Positions 43,345 to 54,079 of a DNA stretch of 64,000 bases are shown here, in pieces. The notes beneath the pieces are model-generated. The model saw only the letters and a program-made list of their open reading frames with translations, was not told where the DNA came from and made no database searches. The DNA comes from Phytophthora hibernalis (taxonomy: Eukaryota; Oomycota; Peronosporomycetes; Peronosporales; Peronosporaceae). The translations under genes were made by a program, and so were the position numbers. Position 1 is the first letter of the stretch; the number at the start of each line of letters is the position of its first letter. The stretch is taken from positions 248,001-312,000 of the forward strand of contig JAAKBF010000168.1 of the NCBI GenBank assembly GCA_012656075.1, given 5' to 3'.

Positions 43345-43990
43345 TACGGTCCGTAGACGACAGGTAGACGATATGTTAGACGATTGTAGACGATACATAG
43401 CTAAGAGACGATAGAATCAGAGGCGATAGGAAGTATGAGAGATGATAGTATGAGAGACGATTTGATAGGTAGCGATAGGTAGACGGCGGTAGATTGACGA
43501 AAGGCGACGATAGGTAGACGATAGGTAGACGATAGAGGCGAGGCGATAGATAGATGTGAGACGATAGTACATGAACGAGAGTCGATAGCAGCATAAACGC
43601 TGGGAAGTATGAGAGACGATAGCATGAGATATATGCAGAAAGAGACGATAGATAGAGAGATAGGAAGAGAGAAACCGTTGCTATGAGAGACGAGATAGTA
43701 CTGTATCAGAGACGATAGCATATGAGGCGATAGTATGTCTGGCGATAGATGATAAGATGAGAGACAATACGTAGAGACAAGGTAGTAGGGACGATAATAT
43801 GAGAGGCGTAGTATGAGAGACGATTGTGACGGTATGTGAGACGATTGTATGGGACACGATTGTATGGGACACGATTGTTTGGGAAACGATAGTATGAGAG
43901 ACTATAGTAAGACGACAGGTATATGTATATGTAGACACGATAGGTAGACACGATAGATGTACATAATAAATATGCGATAGATGCAATATA
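43345..43990. repeat. Degenerate GACGATAG-type array 2
   Basis: Same unit family as array 1 (AGAGACGATAG, GGTAGACGATAGG, GGGACACGATTG). Upstream sequence (GGTGTGGTGTACATG...CGTACATAGCCGAA-like) is also shared with that before array 1, so both belong to one larger repeat. Confidence 0.85.
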
Positions 43991-44374
43991 TAGATGGGGA
44001 AGATACAAATCTGTTTCTGCGTCTTTATGAAGGTTTGAACGCACGCTGGGCTGCACAATCGACGCATGCATACGAGTAAATAAGACACGGACAAACGCAA
44101 AGGCCATATATTCTTTGTCTAACCGTTTGGATAGATCAGCATCGCCCCAAAGCTCGTTGCTGCAACTATGATGAACGGGGCGATCACAAATATAACACGG
44201 GGTTGTTTCCCTCACCCTGGTAACCAACAGTCGGACTTGGAACACCTCATTGGGCCAGAATGCGCTCTTTAGCCGGAGGATTAGAGAATGAGCGTGAAAA
44301 ATGGCAGAGGAGCTGTACAGCCATCCATTTAGACACACCTGGCTTGAATATTTTGCCCTGTATATTAGTACCAA
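43991..44374 (-). CDS. Hypothetical protein fragment with CxxC/HHxC zinc motif
   Basis: Minus-strand ORF from 44374: TPCYICDRPVHHSCSNELWG and DADLSKRLDKEYM. The C-x2-C...HHxC spacing suggests a zinc-binding finger of the kind found in oomycete transposon or RING-like proteins. Beyond 43990 the frame runs into the GACGATAG array, which translates to a meaningless Ser/Thr/Val repeat, so the gene is interrupted. Confidence 0.35.
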
Positions 44375-45615
44375 TGTAATGGTATTTTAGTACTATTATT
44401 CAACATTTTATATTACTAAATTTGCGTTATTACTATTATATTTACAAGGAGTTTATAATTAACTCTATTAGAAATATTACTATACTATTAGTTTGTGTAG
44501 TACTGATATCGATGCTACTACCATTCCCAGGTCTTGAACCCGTGTCAAACTCTGTAAGTAAGTTTCTTGATTGCGACAGCCGCTCGAAATGCAAGCTATT
44601 CGCCTGCGTTTTTCTACTACTGGTATTATAGAGGATTGTGCAATTATCGAGAGCATTTTTGAGTCATTGGATCTTGCTCGAGTTTTAGAATTGTTATATA
44701 GTCTTTTACAGGTATAAATGAAATAAATTTCAGAGAACTCCAACCACTAATATATAGCGACAACTAGTAAACAACCTGCATGTTGCCTGTGGCGTGCTAA
44801 TACACGCACCAGCTTTGAAACTGCGTTGAATTAAAAATTATAGGAGGATCAACAGCGGACGCCGGCTAAATCGGCTTCGAGGATGGACGTGTAGTGTAGC
44901 CTTGATCATCTCCCGAAAGAGCTCCAGCTCACCTTCTAGTATTTATTTGGGTCACTTATGGTATCATACCTGGTGATAATCCGCTGATGGATTTGTGGTA
45001 CCTGTTGATGTTGATATAGTTCTCCTTCCAAGCGAAGTACCATAGGAGACTATTGAACTAATATTTCCTCCGTTAAGCTGAGCCCTTTCGCTATGAAACA
45101 AAAAAGCACTTCACCATTCGTTTAATCTGCGCTAGACCACCACAACTTCAATCTTCTAATGTTTACATCATTTACAGTAGCTACATTCGCCTCCAGGAGC
45201 TCAATGGTGTGAGTGCTCTTCGACAAAGGCCTTAAAAACGCTGAAAAGTTTCAACCTGCAGAAAATGATGCAGGTACGTGTTTAATTAAAGCATCACGTC
45301 ATCGTTTCATTTGAATTTCAGAGCTCACCTGGACGCATTGTCGGCATATTTACTTGAAGTACTACGGAATTATAGACACTTTTCTTGGGAACATCAACCG
45401 TGTCGCTCCGGGTAGCATGAACATGTACGTCCAATCGCGGCGATTGGATGTATTAATAGTGGGTCATTGAATTGCCTGGTTCTCCAGGAAAATGTATGTG
45501 GTCTGTGGTCAATGGGCCGTTAGCTACAGTCATTTTCCTCTCGTCCCCACAAGATTCTCTTGTCAAGAAGCCGATTCCGCTCATTATCTCTTCTACAACT
45601 AAAGATACATTAGCC
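44375..45615. other. Intergenic region
   Basis: AT-rich, with no supportable gene. The last part is the 5' flank of the PaiB-like gene; its upstream in-frame Met at 45472 is not favoured. Confidence 0.45.
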
Positions 45616-46422
45616 ATGTACCTGCGAGCCGACCACGCCGAGAAGTCGCTGCCAGCACTGCGCGCTTTCATCCGCGCGAACCCGCTGGGCGTCCTCACGA
45701 CGGCAATCGAATCCAGCGGTTTCCCACTGCTGCAGTGCACCCACATCCCCTGGGTTCTTGATATTGCCGACGACAGCAGTGAGACGGAGTGTGGCACGTT
45801 GCGCGGCCACATGGCGCGCGCGAACCCGCAAGCCAAAGCGATGGTCGCGAGCGCCAAAGCGCGAGCAAAATCCGCGAACCTAGAACCAGGTCAGCCCATG
45901 CAGCTGGAGAAGGAGGTCATGGTGCTCTTCAACGCGCCCATCAACCACTACGTGACGGCCAAGTTTAACGTCGAGACAAAACCAGCGACGGGCAAAGTCG
46001 TGCCGACGTGGAACTACGCGGCGGTGCAAGCATACGGCGTGGCAACAGTGTACTTTGACATGAGCGCTCAGACTTCGACCACGTACTTGGGTCAGCAAAT
46101 TCGAGACCTATCGCACATGGCTGAGACCGAGGTCATGGGGTTCAAGGAGCCGTGGAAGGTAGAGGATGCGCCAGCGTCCTATATCCGCGCGAAGACCAAG
46201 GCAATCGTGGGCGTGGAGATCAAAATCACGGGTCTCGGGGGCAAATGGAAGATGAGTCAGGAGGAGTCACTGGGCGACCGCGCTGGAATCGTCCAGGGAT
46301 TCCAGAGCATGGGCTCGGACGCCGGCAATTGGATGGCGACGATGATCACCGAGCGGTGCTCGCTGTCGGATCAGCAAAAGGCCAAGAACACTAACCCGTT
46401 AGGGATCAAATCGCCGATTTAA
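45616..46422 (+). CDS. PaiB-like FMN-binding split-barrel protein
   Basis: 268 residues. The start at 45616 (MYLRADHAEKSLPALRAFIR) matches the family start; the frame is open 48 codons upstream without homology. Diagnostic parts: ANPLGVLTTA, GTLRGHMARANPQAKAM, KEVMVLFNAPINHYVTAKF, GKVVPTWNYAAVQAYGVATV, PWKVEDAPASYI, KAIVGVEIKITGLGGKWKMS. PaiB-type proteins fold as pyridoxamine-oxidase-like barrels that bind FMN; in bacteria some repress degradative enzymes. In eukaryotes they are mostly uncharacterised, and the role here is unknown. No intron or signal peptide. The prokaryotic-type domain suggests an ancient transfer. Confidence 0.85.
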   Translation: MYLRADHAEKSLPALRAFIRANPLGVLTTAIESSGFPLLQCTHIPWVLDIADDSSETECGTLRGHMARANPQAKAMVASAKARAKSANLEPGQPMQLEKEVMVLFNAPINHYVTAKFNVETKPATGKVVPTWNYAAVQAYGVATVYFDMSAQTSTTYLGQQIRDLSHMAETEVMGFKEPWKVEDAPASYIRAKTKAIVGVEIKITGLGGKWKMSQEESLGDRAGIVQGFQSMGSDAGNWMATMITERCSLSDQQKAKNTNPLGIKSPI

Positions 46423-46452
46423 TACAAACCTTACCATGTGTGAATTCTACGT

Positions 46453-46503
46453 TGGACATCATTAAGCAATTGATGCTGATTCAGCATTGCTGAATGATGT
46501 CCA
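46453..46503. terminator. Imperfect hairpin 3' of the PaiB-like gene
   Basis: TGGACATCATT pairs with AATGATGTCCA, with further GCAAT/ATTGC pairing inside. It lies between two convergent genes (stops at 46422 and 46654). A 3'-processing role is only a guess. Confidence 0.3.
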
Positions 46504-46653
46504 CGAGGTTACCCGCAACAAAGTCACAGTGAACGTCAACGAAAAATTGAGCGTAAACGTTGGTGGAAAAAGCGCGAATTGGCACCGTGCCAGAACTGGT
46601 ATGTTACCTTAACTGAGAGATGTTTACCGCTCGGTGCTAGCATCATTCGAGAA

Positions 46654-47839
46654 TCAAAACGCGCCAATGTACACGCGCTCCGGTGTTCCAACATCGTATG
46701 ACTTACCTGTGCAGCTCAGCAGTCCCGTGTCACTGTTAATCTTGAACAGGTGCATACTGTCGGAATCTTGGTTAGCGACGATCAACCAGTTTTCATAGAT
46801 CGCAAAACTTTTTGGAGTTTTGCCTCGACTGTTTTCCCAGCCGAGCGATGTCAACGAACCATCCATCTCGTCGACCGCAAACATCGCGATCGAATTGTGG
46901 CCGCGGTTCGACGCGTAGAGAAACTTCCCGTTGCGTGACAAGTGGACATCTGCAGCGGTGCTCGTGTTCGTGAAGCCAGCTGGCAAGGTCGTGATGTTTT
47001 GCACAGAAGTGTTTGACAGCAGCGCCATCTTCTTGTTGATCTTGTACACGCCGACAGTGTTGGAGATTTCATCGACGACGTAAGCGGTCCCTGTGTTGGG
47101 ATGCGTCGCCATGTGACGCGGTCCAGATCCCGGCGGTCGATGCACGGTCTCTAAGCTGTCCAGCGTCTTCTTTCCCGTGTCTAGCTCGAATTGAAGCAGT
47201 TCATCACTGCCGAGATTAGCGGCGACTACGTGGTTTGAGTTGGGCAGCCATGTAGTGCTGTGAATGTGACCGGTGCCTTGCTGGTCCATGACCACCTTGC
47301 TACCGGTTGGGAAGTCTTGGTGGAAGCTCTCATTAGCGAGCGAGCCATCGGCATTGAGTGGGAACATAGACAAACTACCGTCGTAGTTTGAAATGGTGAC
47401 AAAATCTTCGTTTGGACTTAACGAAATATGCGTCGGGTTTCCACCGTGCGACTCGAGTGTGTTGAGGAGCCCCAGAGTACCGTTCGATTGCAACGTCAGC
47501 GCTGACACATACCCGGTCTGAGTTCCTGGGTTAGCCTTGGATTCGTCGGTGACCGCGTTCACAGCGTAAAGCACAGGCTTGCCTCCCGAGAACTTTTTGT
47601 GGATCCCTGCACGAAGACGGGATTGACACCTACTGGTGTTATCCCGTATGAAGTCAACGATCCATCGGTCGTGTCAAACTTGTACGTGTAGACCCCTTGC
47701 CAGTTCCGACCATCCACCCCTCGTCGCGCGTGTGTGTGGCCACAAATACAATCGGTTGCGCTGTGTTTTGTTTCGCAAATCCAGTGTCGATGCTCACCGC
47801 AATTGCGACGAAGCCGAGGAGAAGACTTGGGGTGTGCAT
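46654..47839 (-). CDS. Secreted lactonase-type beta-propeller protein A, two frameshifts
   Basis: Start at 47839 gives a signal peptide (MHTPSLLLGFVAIAVS), then GVYTYKFDTTDGSLTSYGIT and propeller repeats: THISLSPNEDFVTISNYDGS, PPGSGPRHMATHPNTGTAYV, STAADVHLSRNGKFLYASNR, SFAIYENWLIVANQDSDSMH. This is the 7-bladed 6-phosphogluconolactonase/muconate-cyclase family, here secreted. GSGPRH and SNRGHNS-type motifs are the conserved ones. One G is missing in the run at 47717-47720 and one A in the run at 47595-47599. Next to its paralogue B in the same orientation; together a tandem duplication. Substrate unknown. Confidence 0.85.
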
Positions 47840-48749
47840 CTTGACTAACGCGGCGGTTGGTTAGCTTTGGAGAGGCAAATTGAAAAGTCATGCTTTGTTT
47901 TGTAAGAGTCGGCTTCGTCTTGTTGTGCACGATTACCAACGAAAAGCCTTCACTGTGCAGGTTCAGAGTAAACATGAAAACCGATCCAATCGTTATCGTG
48001 AAGTAAAGTACAACCTCTACATGTACGTGACGCTGTGAAAGTCCATAGTTGTGGTCTAAGCTTACAACTTGTAGGAGGCTCGACTGAGGACAACTGATGC
48101 CAGTGGGGGTATTTTCCGGCAATACAAAATTCGCTGGTCATCTCGAGCTTTACTTGCTGCCAAACTCGACTTTTTGTTCAATTCATATCGTACAGGTACC
48201 GGTAAGCCAGATTCAAACAAAGCTGTCTAAATTCACCGTCATATGGATGCAGCTTCGTTCTTGCTGTAAGCTTGCGATATTCATGAGTCAAAAACGTTTC
48301 CGGATATGTCGGCTGCAACAACACATCCGACGGGTCGATTTCCAGATCAACGGCTAAATTTTCCGAATAAGGTCTAAATAGGGGTTTCAAAATCCAATTG
48401 TTTTGGTTGTTCTGTTAAGTACGACTCCGACTACGGCCTGTCTATCGGCCCCGATAGTAAAGCCAAGTGATTGAGGTCGATTAACGAATCGAACAATCCA
48501 GTTTTGAGTAGAACTCACAATATTAATACATGTTATGAATACTGGTTAGCGTTTGCGCGGTTCCAACCTTAACCTTCGTCGGGCTCGGCAAGGTGCTACC
48601 ATTTCGCTTTGTCTGAGCTGATACTCATCTACAGTAGAAAACCGTAGGCGAAAATCCAGCACACAGGGAACAGTTTAAAACAACCAGTTGTATTTATGAT
48701 AATTCTGTTGACGATGATCAACAACGAATGTTGATAGATGGGCAGTGCT
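47840..48749. other. Spacer between lactonase paralogues
   Basis: A 70-residue minus-strand ORF (48178..48390; RPYSENLAVDLEIDPSDVLL, GEFRQLCLNLAYRYLYDMN) looks protein-like but has no recognised family. TTTTGAGTAGAACTCACAAT at about 48492 also occurs near 40077, marking a dispersed repeat. Confidence 0.35.
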
Positions 48750-48792
48750 TTTGGCGGTGGTAGGTGCACAATGAGCACCTACCACCGCCAAA
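48750..48792 (-). terminator. Perfect 18-bp hairpin at the 3' end of lactonase B
   Basis: TTTGGCGGTGGTAGGTGC, a 7-base loop, then its exact reverse complement. It starts 26 bases past the minus-strand stop codon. It may form in the 3' UTR. Confidence 0.5.
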
Positions 48793-48817
48793 TTCAATAC
48801 CACTCGTAGCTGAAGGG

Positions 48818-49969
48818 TTAAAACTCAGCAACATACAGACTTACGGCTCCATCGATCGAGTAGGAGTTGCCCGTGTATGACAGCGCACCGGTCTCGCCAT
48901 TGATCTTAAACACATACATGTCGTCCGATCCCTGGTTCGCCACGATGAGCCAGTCCTCATAGATCGTGAAGCCACGAGGGGTCTGGCCACGCGAGCTCTC
49001 CCAGTTAAGAGGAGCAAGCGTGTCATCCGCATTGATCTTGTAGGTGACGATCGAGTTGTGACCGCGGTTCGACACGTACACAAACTTTCCGTTGCTCGAA
49101 AGGTGAATGTCAGCAGCCGTGCTCGTGTTTGTGAAGTCAGCGGGCAGCGTTGTGATGTTTTGCACAGCAGTGTTCGAGAGTAGCGCCGCTTCCTTGTCGA
49201 TCGTATACACCCCGACCGTGTTGGATAACTCATCAGTGACGTACGCAACGTCTCCGTTCGGGTGGAGGGCCATGTGACGTGGTCCAGATCCAGGCGGGCG
49301 CTTGACAGTGGCAAGGCTCTTCAGTGTCTTCTTTGTCGCGTCCAGCTCATACTGCAGGAGCTCGTCGCCACCCAGGTTAGCAGCAATAACGTGACTGGAG
49401 TTAGGGAGCCACGTCGTGCTGTGGACGTGTCCCGTAGCTTGGTTTTCCATGACGACCTTGCTGCCGACCGGGAAATCCTCGTAGAAGGTTTCAGCACCAA
49501 CGGAGCCATCTGCATTGAGCGGAAACAGAGAGAGGCTGCCGGCATAGTTGGCAACGCTGACGAAGTCCTCGTTGGGGCTCAGCGCAATATGAGCCGGGGA
49601 ACCACCCTTCATCTCCTGCGTGTTGATGACCTTCAGAGTACCGTTAGACTGGAGAGTCATCGCTGAGACGTAACCTGTGGTGGATGCGCGATTGAGAGCG
49701 TAGATGACACGTTCTCCATCCGAGAACTTCTTGTTCGATCCCTGGACGTACGTGGGATTGAGACCCTTGGCCGCAAAAGCTAGAGGAGTGATTCCGAACG
49801 GCGTAAGGGATCCGTCGGCCGTGTTTAACTTGAAAGTGTTGATACCGTTGGTGGTTTCCTTCGTCCACGTAGCCGCGAACAGAATCGGCTCCGGTGTTGA
49901 TTGGGTGGCGACAGCAGAAGCACCGACAACAGCAACAACGAGGCAGAGGAGGATACTTGGAAGGCGCAT
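48818..49969 (-). CDS. Secreted lactonase-type beta-propeller protein B, 383 aa
   Basis: Intact. The start chosen is the Met at 49969, which gives a clean signal peptide (MRLPSILLCLVVAVVGASAV); the frame is open further upstream. Propeller motifs: AHIALSPNEDFVSVANYAGS, PPGSGPRHMALHPNGDVAYV, AADIHLSSNGKFVYVSNRGH, GFTIYEDWLIVANQGSDDMY. It aligns with paralogue A along its full length and shares its orientation. Several N-x-T/S sites (for example QNITTL, FTNTST) would be glycosylated after secretion. Likely a lactone hydrolase of the cell surface or apoplast; substrate unknown. Confidence 0.9.
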   Translation of the reverse strand: MRLPSILLCLVVAVVGASAVATQSTPEPILFAATWTKETTNGINTFKLNTADGSLTPFGITPLAFAAKGLNPTYVQGSNKKFSDGERVIYALNRASTTGYVSAMTLQSNGTLKVINTQEMKGGSPAHIALSPNEDFVSVANYAGSLSLFPLNADGSVGAETFYEDFPVGSKVVMENQATGHVHSTTWLPNSSHVIAANLGGDELLQYELDATKKTLKSLATVKRPPGSGPRHMALHPNGDVAYVTDELSNTVGVYTIDKEAALLSNTAVQNITTLPADFTNTSTAADIHLSSNGKFVYVSNRGHNSIVTYKINADDTLAPLNWESSRGQTPRGFTIYEDWLIVANQGSDDMYVFKINGETGALSYTGNSYSIDGAVSLYVAEF

Positions 49970-51430
49970 GCTGGATGGTTCGGCAGTGTCTTCGGCAGTG
50001 TCTTCGGGTCGTCGAATAGAATTGTGGCTCGACGCTTGCTGCCGGTGCATTCGTGCTCTTGTATAAAGTAGTCGGTTGATGGGACGGGCTGCAGTCCCAT
50101 CCAAAGATGGTGTCGAAGGTGTACCGGTACGGTACTACCGGTACGGTATAGGAACCTGCTCAGTATGTTTACGGTGTCTGTAAATGTTCGTGTGCGGTGT
50201 AATACTTGGCAAGAGTTTACGGTACGGACGGCAAGCTGTACATTCGAGTTGATCCCAGCCGCTTTAGGAGAACCTCAACTCAACAACTATACATGTATAC
50301 TTGCTCTTTATGAGTCAGAATTTGTAACGCAGTTCAAGGAAATTGAGAAAATTAATTGGACGTTGTTGTGAAATTGGTGGTCCACGTTCTCCCCGCCGCT
50401 TCACGCAAACAGTAGCCACCAGGAACGCGCTGTTTTCTCCATGACCCTGATTTGCTCCCGCTAACGCCAGCCAAGGTTTGTGGAAACTATATCAATATTA
50501 TTGGTGTGGGCCAGCAGCAGGCTCTTTAAAATTTATTGTGAGCTACGCTGACATTTATTGTCAGTTACGCTGAAATTAATTGTGAGTTACGCTCCGACCT
50601 CCTATAACCTGCTCGTTTATTAAGGCACTCGTTACGTAGACCAACTATATGGACATAAAACCCACTATCCTGCAACGTAAGCACCTCTTACAGCAACTGT
50701 ACCCTGACCCCTCAACCTCCCCTCCGGGGAGTGGCGTGGCAAATGTCGAGGTTTAGCACACCGCGCGAAGACTTCGCTTCGCACGTCGATACTAAACCTC
50801 ACTGACCAAGCCCGTTCGTTTGACCCTAGTCTTGCAGCGTTGCGCTTGATCTCGCCGGCCAAAGCCGGCGACTTTGGTTGCTTTTCAGGTACTAGGGTTA
50901 TTCGCCTGCCTTTAACAATACCGTGCACCTTTGAAAGTCACCTCACAGGTTTTAAAACATATTTCCAATTCTACCTTAAATCGAGAAAGAGACCGGATTC
51001 TGGAAGTGCTCGACAAGCTATGCATCTCGAAAATACTTGCCAAAACTTCAAACAAAATACGAGGTAAAATCGGTTCTGACAATAAACCAGAAATAGTCAT
51101 GGCACGACTAAATAGAGTGAACGGTGTTCCAGCAGATGTCGGAATAAATGGAACACTACATTGGGGTTTTCAATTAAAATACGAAGTATTTATTATTGGG
51201 ACTTGTCGATTCCAATACAATACAGAAGGCGATCGATTTACTTGCCTTGGTCTGCCGTATGACCAGGGAGATATGACGATCATATCGAATGTACCGGTAT
51301 TATATCTATTGTTTCATTGGCTAAAGGGAGTGGCACTTGTAACTAAGCGACGCTTGTAACAGGGAGAATACGGTATTTAAAAACGTAGTACCGTATCAGA
51401 TGTGGGAGCAATTTCTGTACCTGCGCACAG
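49970..51430. other. Intergenic region
   Basis: Immediately upstream of B are a GTGTCTTCGGCA duplication (about 49985-50005) and a GTACCGGTACGGTAC cluster (50116-50150). At 50526-50592 a 22-bp unit (ATTTATTGTGAGCTACGCTG) is repeated three times. A MITE-like end occurs near 51109. No gene is supported; a 142-residue ORF (50931..51359) crosses that MITE end. Confidence 0.45.
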
Positions 51431-51588
51431 TTTCCGTAGTAAATTTCCTGCCAATGCACGAAACCTACACGAAACCTTAAACAATAAGGTGATGTATATT
51501 GTGTTACTTTCCGTAGTAAATTTCCTGCCAATGCACGAAACCTACACGAAACCTTAAACAATAAGGTGATGTATATTGTGTTACTTCC
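51431..51588. repeat. 78-bp tandem duplication
   Basis: Two nearly identical copies begin at 51431 and 51509 with TTTCCGTAGTAAATTTCCTG and end TATATTGTGTTAC. The period keeps reading frame, so the minus-strand ORF 51343..51819 stays open. Confidence 0.9.
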
Positions 51589-52862
51589 TCCTTGGAGCTG
51601 AACTCTAATCACCATTCCAGACAGGTGATTTCTACCTGCCCAGTCCTGCAGGCTTGTCCTACACGAAACCTTGAGCGGCACAAGAAACATCTCAAGAGTT
51701 GTTGAAAAGAATGCTGATTTCTCAGTTGCAGTCGCCTTCTGGTACGTACCCGGCTCCGTAAGTCTTCGGTATGCGGAACGGGCTCTTGTACATCTTATCA
51801 TTCCCAGGATTATTATCAAGAGTGACCCAAATGGGTCATACTTTTCATAGGATATCGCTGTCCTCCGTTGTATCGTGCAGCCTTCAGCACAACTACGTCA
51901 GAATGGGCCGTGATTGCGCCTGGTAGAAGCCCATGAGGTCAAAGTGTATCTCAAAGTGCATTAACCCGATGATGTGTGCTATTTTGCTGGTTATACTCAC
52001 GTGATTACTGCTTACGTGTTGCTGGAATCACATTCCCATTATTTGATGTGGCCCAAGGAAAATACTCGAGAAAACGACGCGTTTTCGTAGGGATTAAGCT
52101 TTCTTCCACTACTGAAAAGGATGGCTTTCTATACATCACATTTTTCGGAAGACTTCCGCTACTATTTTTAGGAATCGCCATACGGCAGATGGAGAAGCAG
52201 ACGTTGCCGTTATCAAGCTAAATTCTCAAGCTAAATCATCTATCCATAGATTTTCCCAGTGCCAAGCATCATACCCGCTAACCTTTCCAGCTTTTTCAAT
52301 TCTCTATTTCTACTTCACCTGGTAGGCCATTTCATCTCGCCCCGCCCTTGTTGCTCAAGCTCCTTCGTGCTCACCTAGGTTAAGCGTGGTCATGGGTGAC
52401 TACGTCTGTGAGTCGGTTGAAGATTCGGGAGAAGATTCGCCCAGCAAGCTGACCTACAAAACGATATCAGTGCATATGGCTGAAGAAGATGCTGTGACAG
52501 CTTTACATTGCGTGGACTCATCTGAGTACAAGCATCTCCGGACATACCCCACAGAGACGTACCAGTTCGTATCACTGCATCCCACATACTTCCTGCCAAC
52601 GCAAGCTTAGAATTGCCAAGACCTCAGCATCAGTCAAAGAAGGGTGCATTTTGTTTTGTTTTAAATTTAAAACGACCTAATTTTAAATGGATTTTAAAGT
52701 TCTTTTAGAGCACCCGAATTCTGGCGTTTGTAATCAGACATAAGTATCAGATCTCAACGTTATTATCAGAATTAACAGCCAACCCAAGTTTGGGTTGCAA
52801 CATGCAATCATTCGACTCGCCCCCGAAGGGTAACACTGCGCTGTTGTCGTTTACCTGAGGCG
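51589..52862. other. Intergenic region with one small ORF
   Basis: The plus-strand ORF 52386..52610 (MGDYVCESVEDSGEDSPSKL) has 72-74 residues, acidic, no family recognised. Nothing else could be supported. Confidence 0.35.
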
Positions 52863-53593
52863 TTAAACGAGAGCATAGAGTTGCTTCTCTTCTTCTTCTA
52901 CAGCTTCGTCATCATCCACGAAAAGCATATCGTCCGTGATTCCGCCAGGACACGTAACAATGGAGAGCTTCGCACACAGAGATTCCTGTTCTGTCCACTC
53001 CACTGCAGTGAACAGGGCTGCTAGATGGTCATCGTCAACTACGTCGTCTGCATCGCTATAGCTGTCTGCGTTCGTATCGTCGATCTCTCCTCTTTTCTGA
53101 TACCCTGCGATGATGGACTCAAACGCATGCCGACCCGGAGAAACCTCACACAGTGCCGTTGCAGCACTGTGAACGACGGCGATCTGGCGCTCTACTTTCC
53201 CGGCACCCGTCCGATTGCGTGCAGCGGTGTGGGCGCGCTTGCCAACTTTATGCTGGCGCTCCACTGCTGCCGTAGACCCTGGCGAGCAGCACACTTTCAC
53301 CAGCAGTTCCGACAGCTTTGGATACTGGCCATTCGCCTGCTTCCAAATCTGCCCCGGTGGGAACGTTGCTATGCTCTTGTAATCTTGCCCTGCCCACTTT
53401 AACGAAATCAACAGGAAGCTCGTATCACTCGTCAATGCCACGCTCGGCCTTTTCATTCATCACCGCCGATACAACACTTATGATGACTCGCTTGACCTTG
53501 TTTAAGCGTACGAACATGTAGTTCACCAAGCTTCACCTCGAGGCAGAATACAGGACCATGGATAGCTTCTGCTTAACAATTCCTCACATATCT

Positions 53594-54014
53594 TGTAATG
53601 GGGCCACTTGACAGGAGGCGACCATTGTTCTCTGTGATGTGGTCCACACCATTGGTGTCCGTCACACGCGTGGTGTGTGGCACGTCAAGGACTTAATTTG
53701 TACTTCAGTCGTACTTAAGTGGTACGTCAGTTGTATTAAAGCAGTACATCTAAATGGGTGGTCCCCATTAGAACAGATCAGATTAGACAGGGATTCAGTA
53801 TGCAGATAGTTAGCAGTAGTTAAAACTACAACAGTGTTCTTAATATAAATCAGTTTAACTCTAACCCGGAAGTTCGCAAGTCAATTGGTACTCGGTACCA
53901 TATTGGACAGGAAGGACAGGCCTTTGCAAGCTTACAGCAGGAACGCTAGGCCTCTGTTGTGGTTAGTGTGTTAACGCTTCCTCTAAAGCTAAGGTGCGTA
54001 TGACCCCCGTCACA
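53594..54014 (+). repeat. 5' LTR
   Basis: Starts TGTAATGGGGCCACTTGACA, ends CCCCCGTCACA. AATATAAAT at about 53839 is a possible TATA signal for the U3-R promoter. Confidence 0.92.
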
Positions 54015-54016
54015 CC

Positions 54017-54029
54017 TGGTAGCACTTGT
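54017..54029 (+). promoter_or_regulatory. Primer-binding site
   Basis: TGGTAGCACTTGT lies two bases after the 5' LTR. TGGTAGCA is complementary to a tRNA 3' end ...TGCTACCA, as in initiator Met tRNA; the exact tRNA is not certain. Confidence 0.55.
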
Positions 54030-54079
54030 ATTCACTCCCGCGACCGGCGCGGACTACTACAATCAAGATCTCTCTGAGA

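Noticed and set aside
43706..43990. Minus-strand reading with SHTIVSHTIVSHT repeats
   Set aside because: It is only the translation of the GACGATAG array.
45472..45615. Upstream in-frame start of the PaiB-like gene
   Set aside because: The 48 extra residues have no homology or targeting signal, and the family begins at MYLRADH; possible but not favoured.
49262..49666. 134-residue plus-strand ORF
   Set aside because: Antisense to the intact lactonase B gene.
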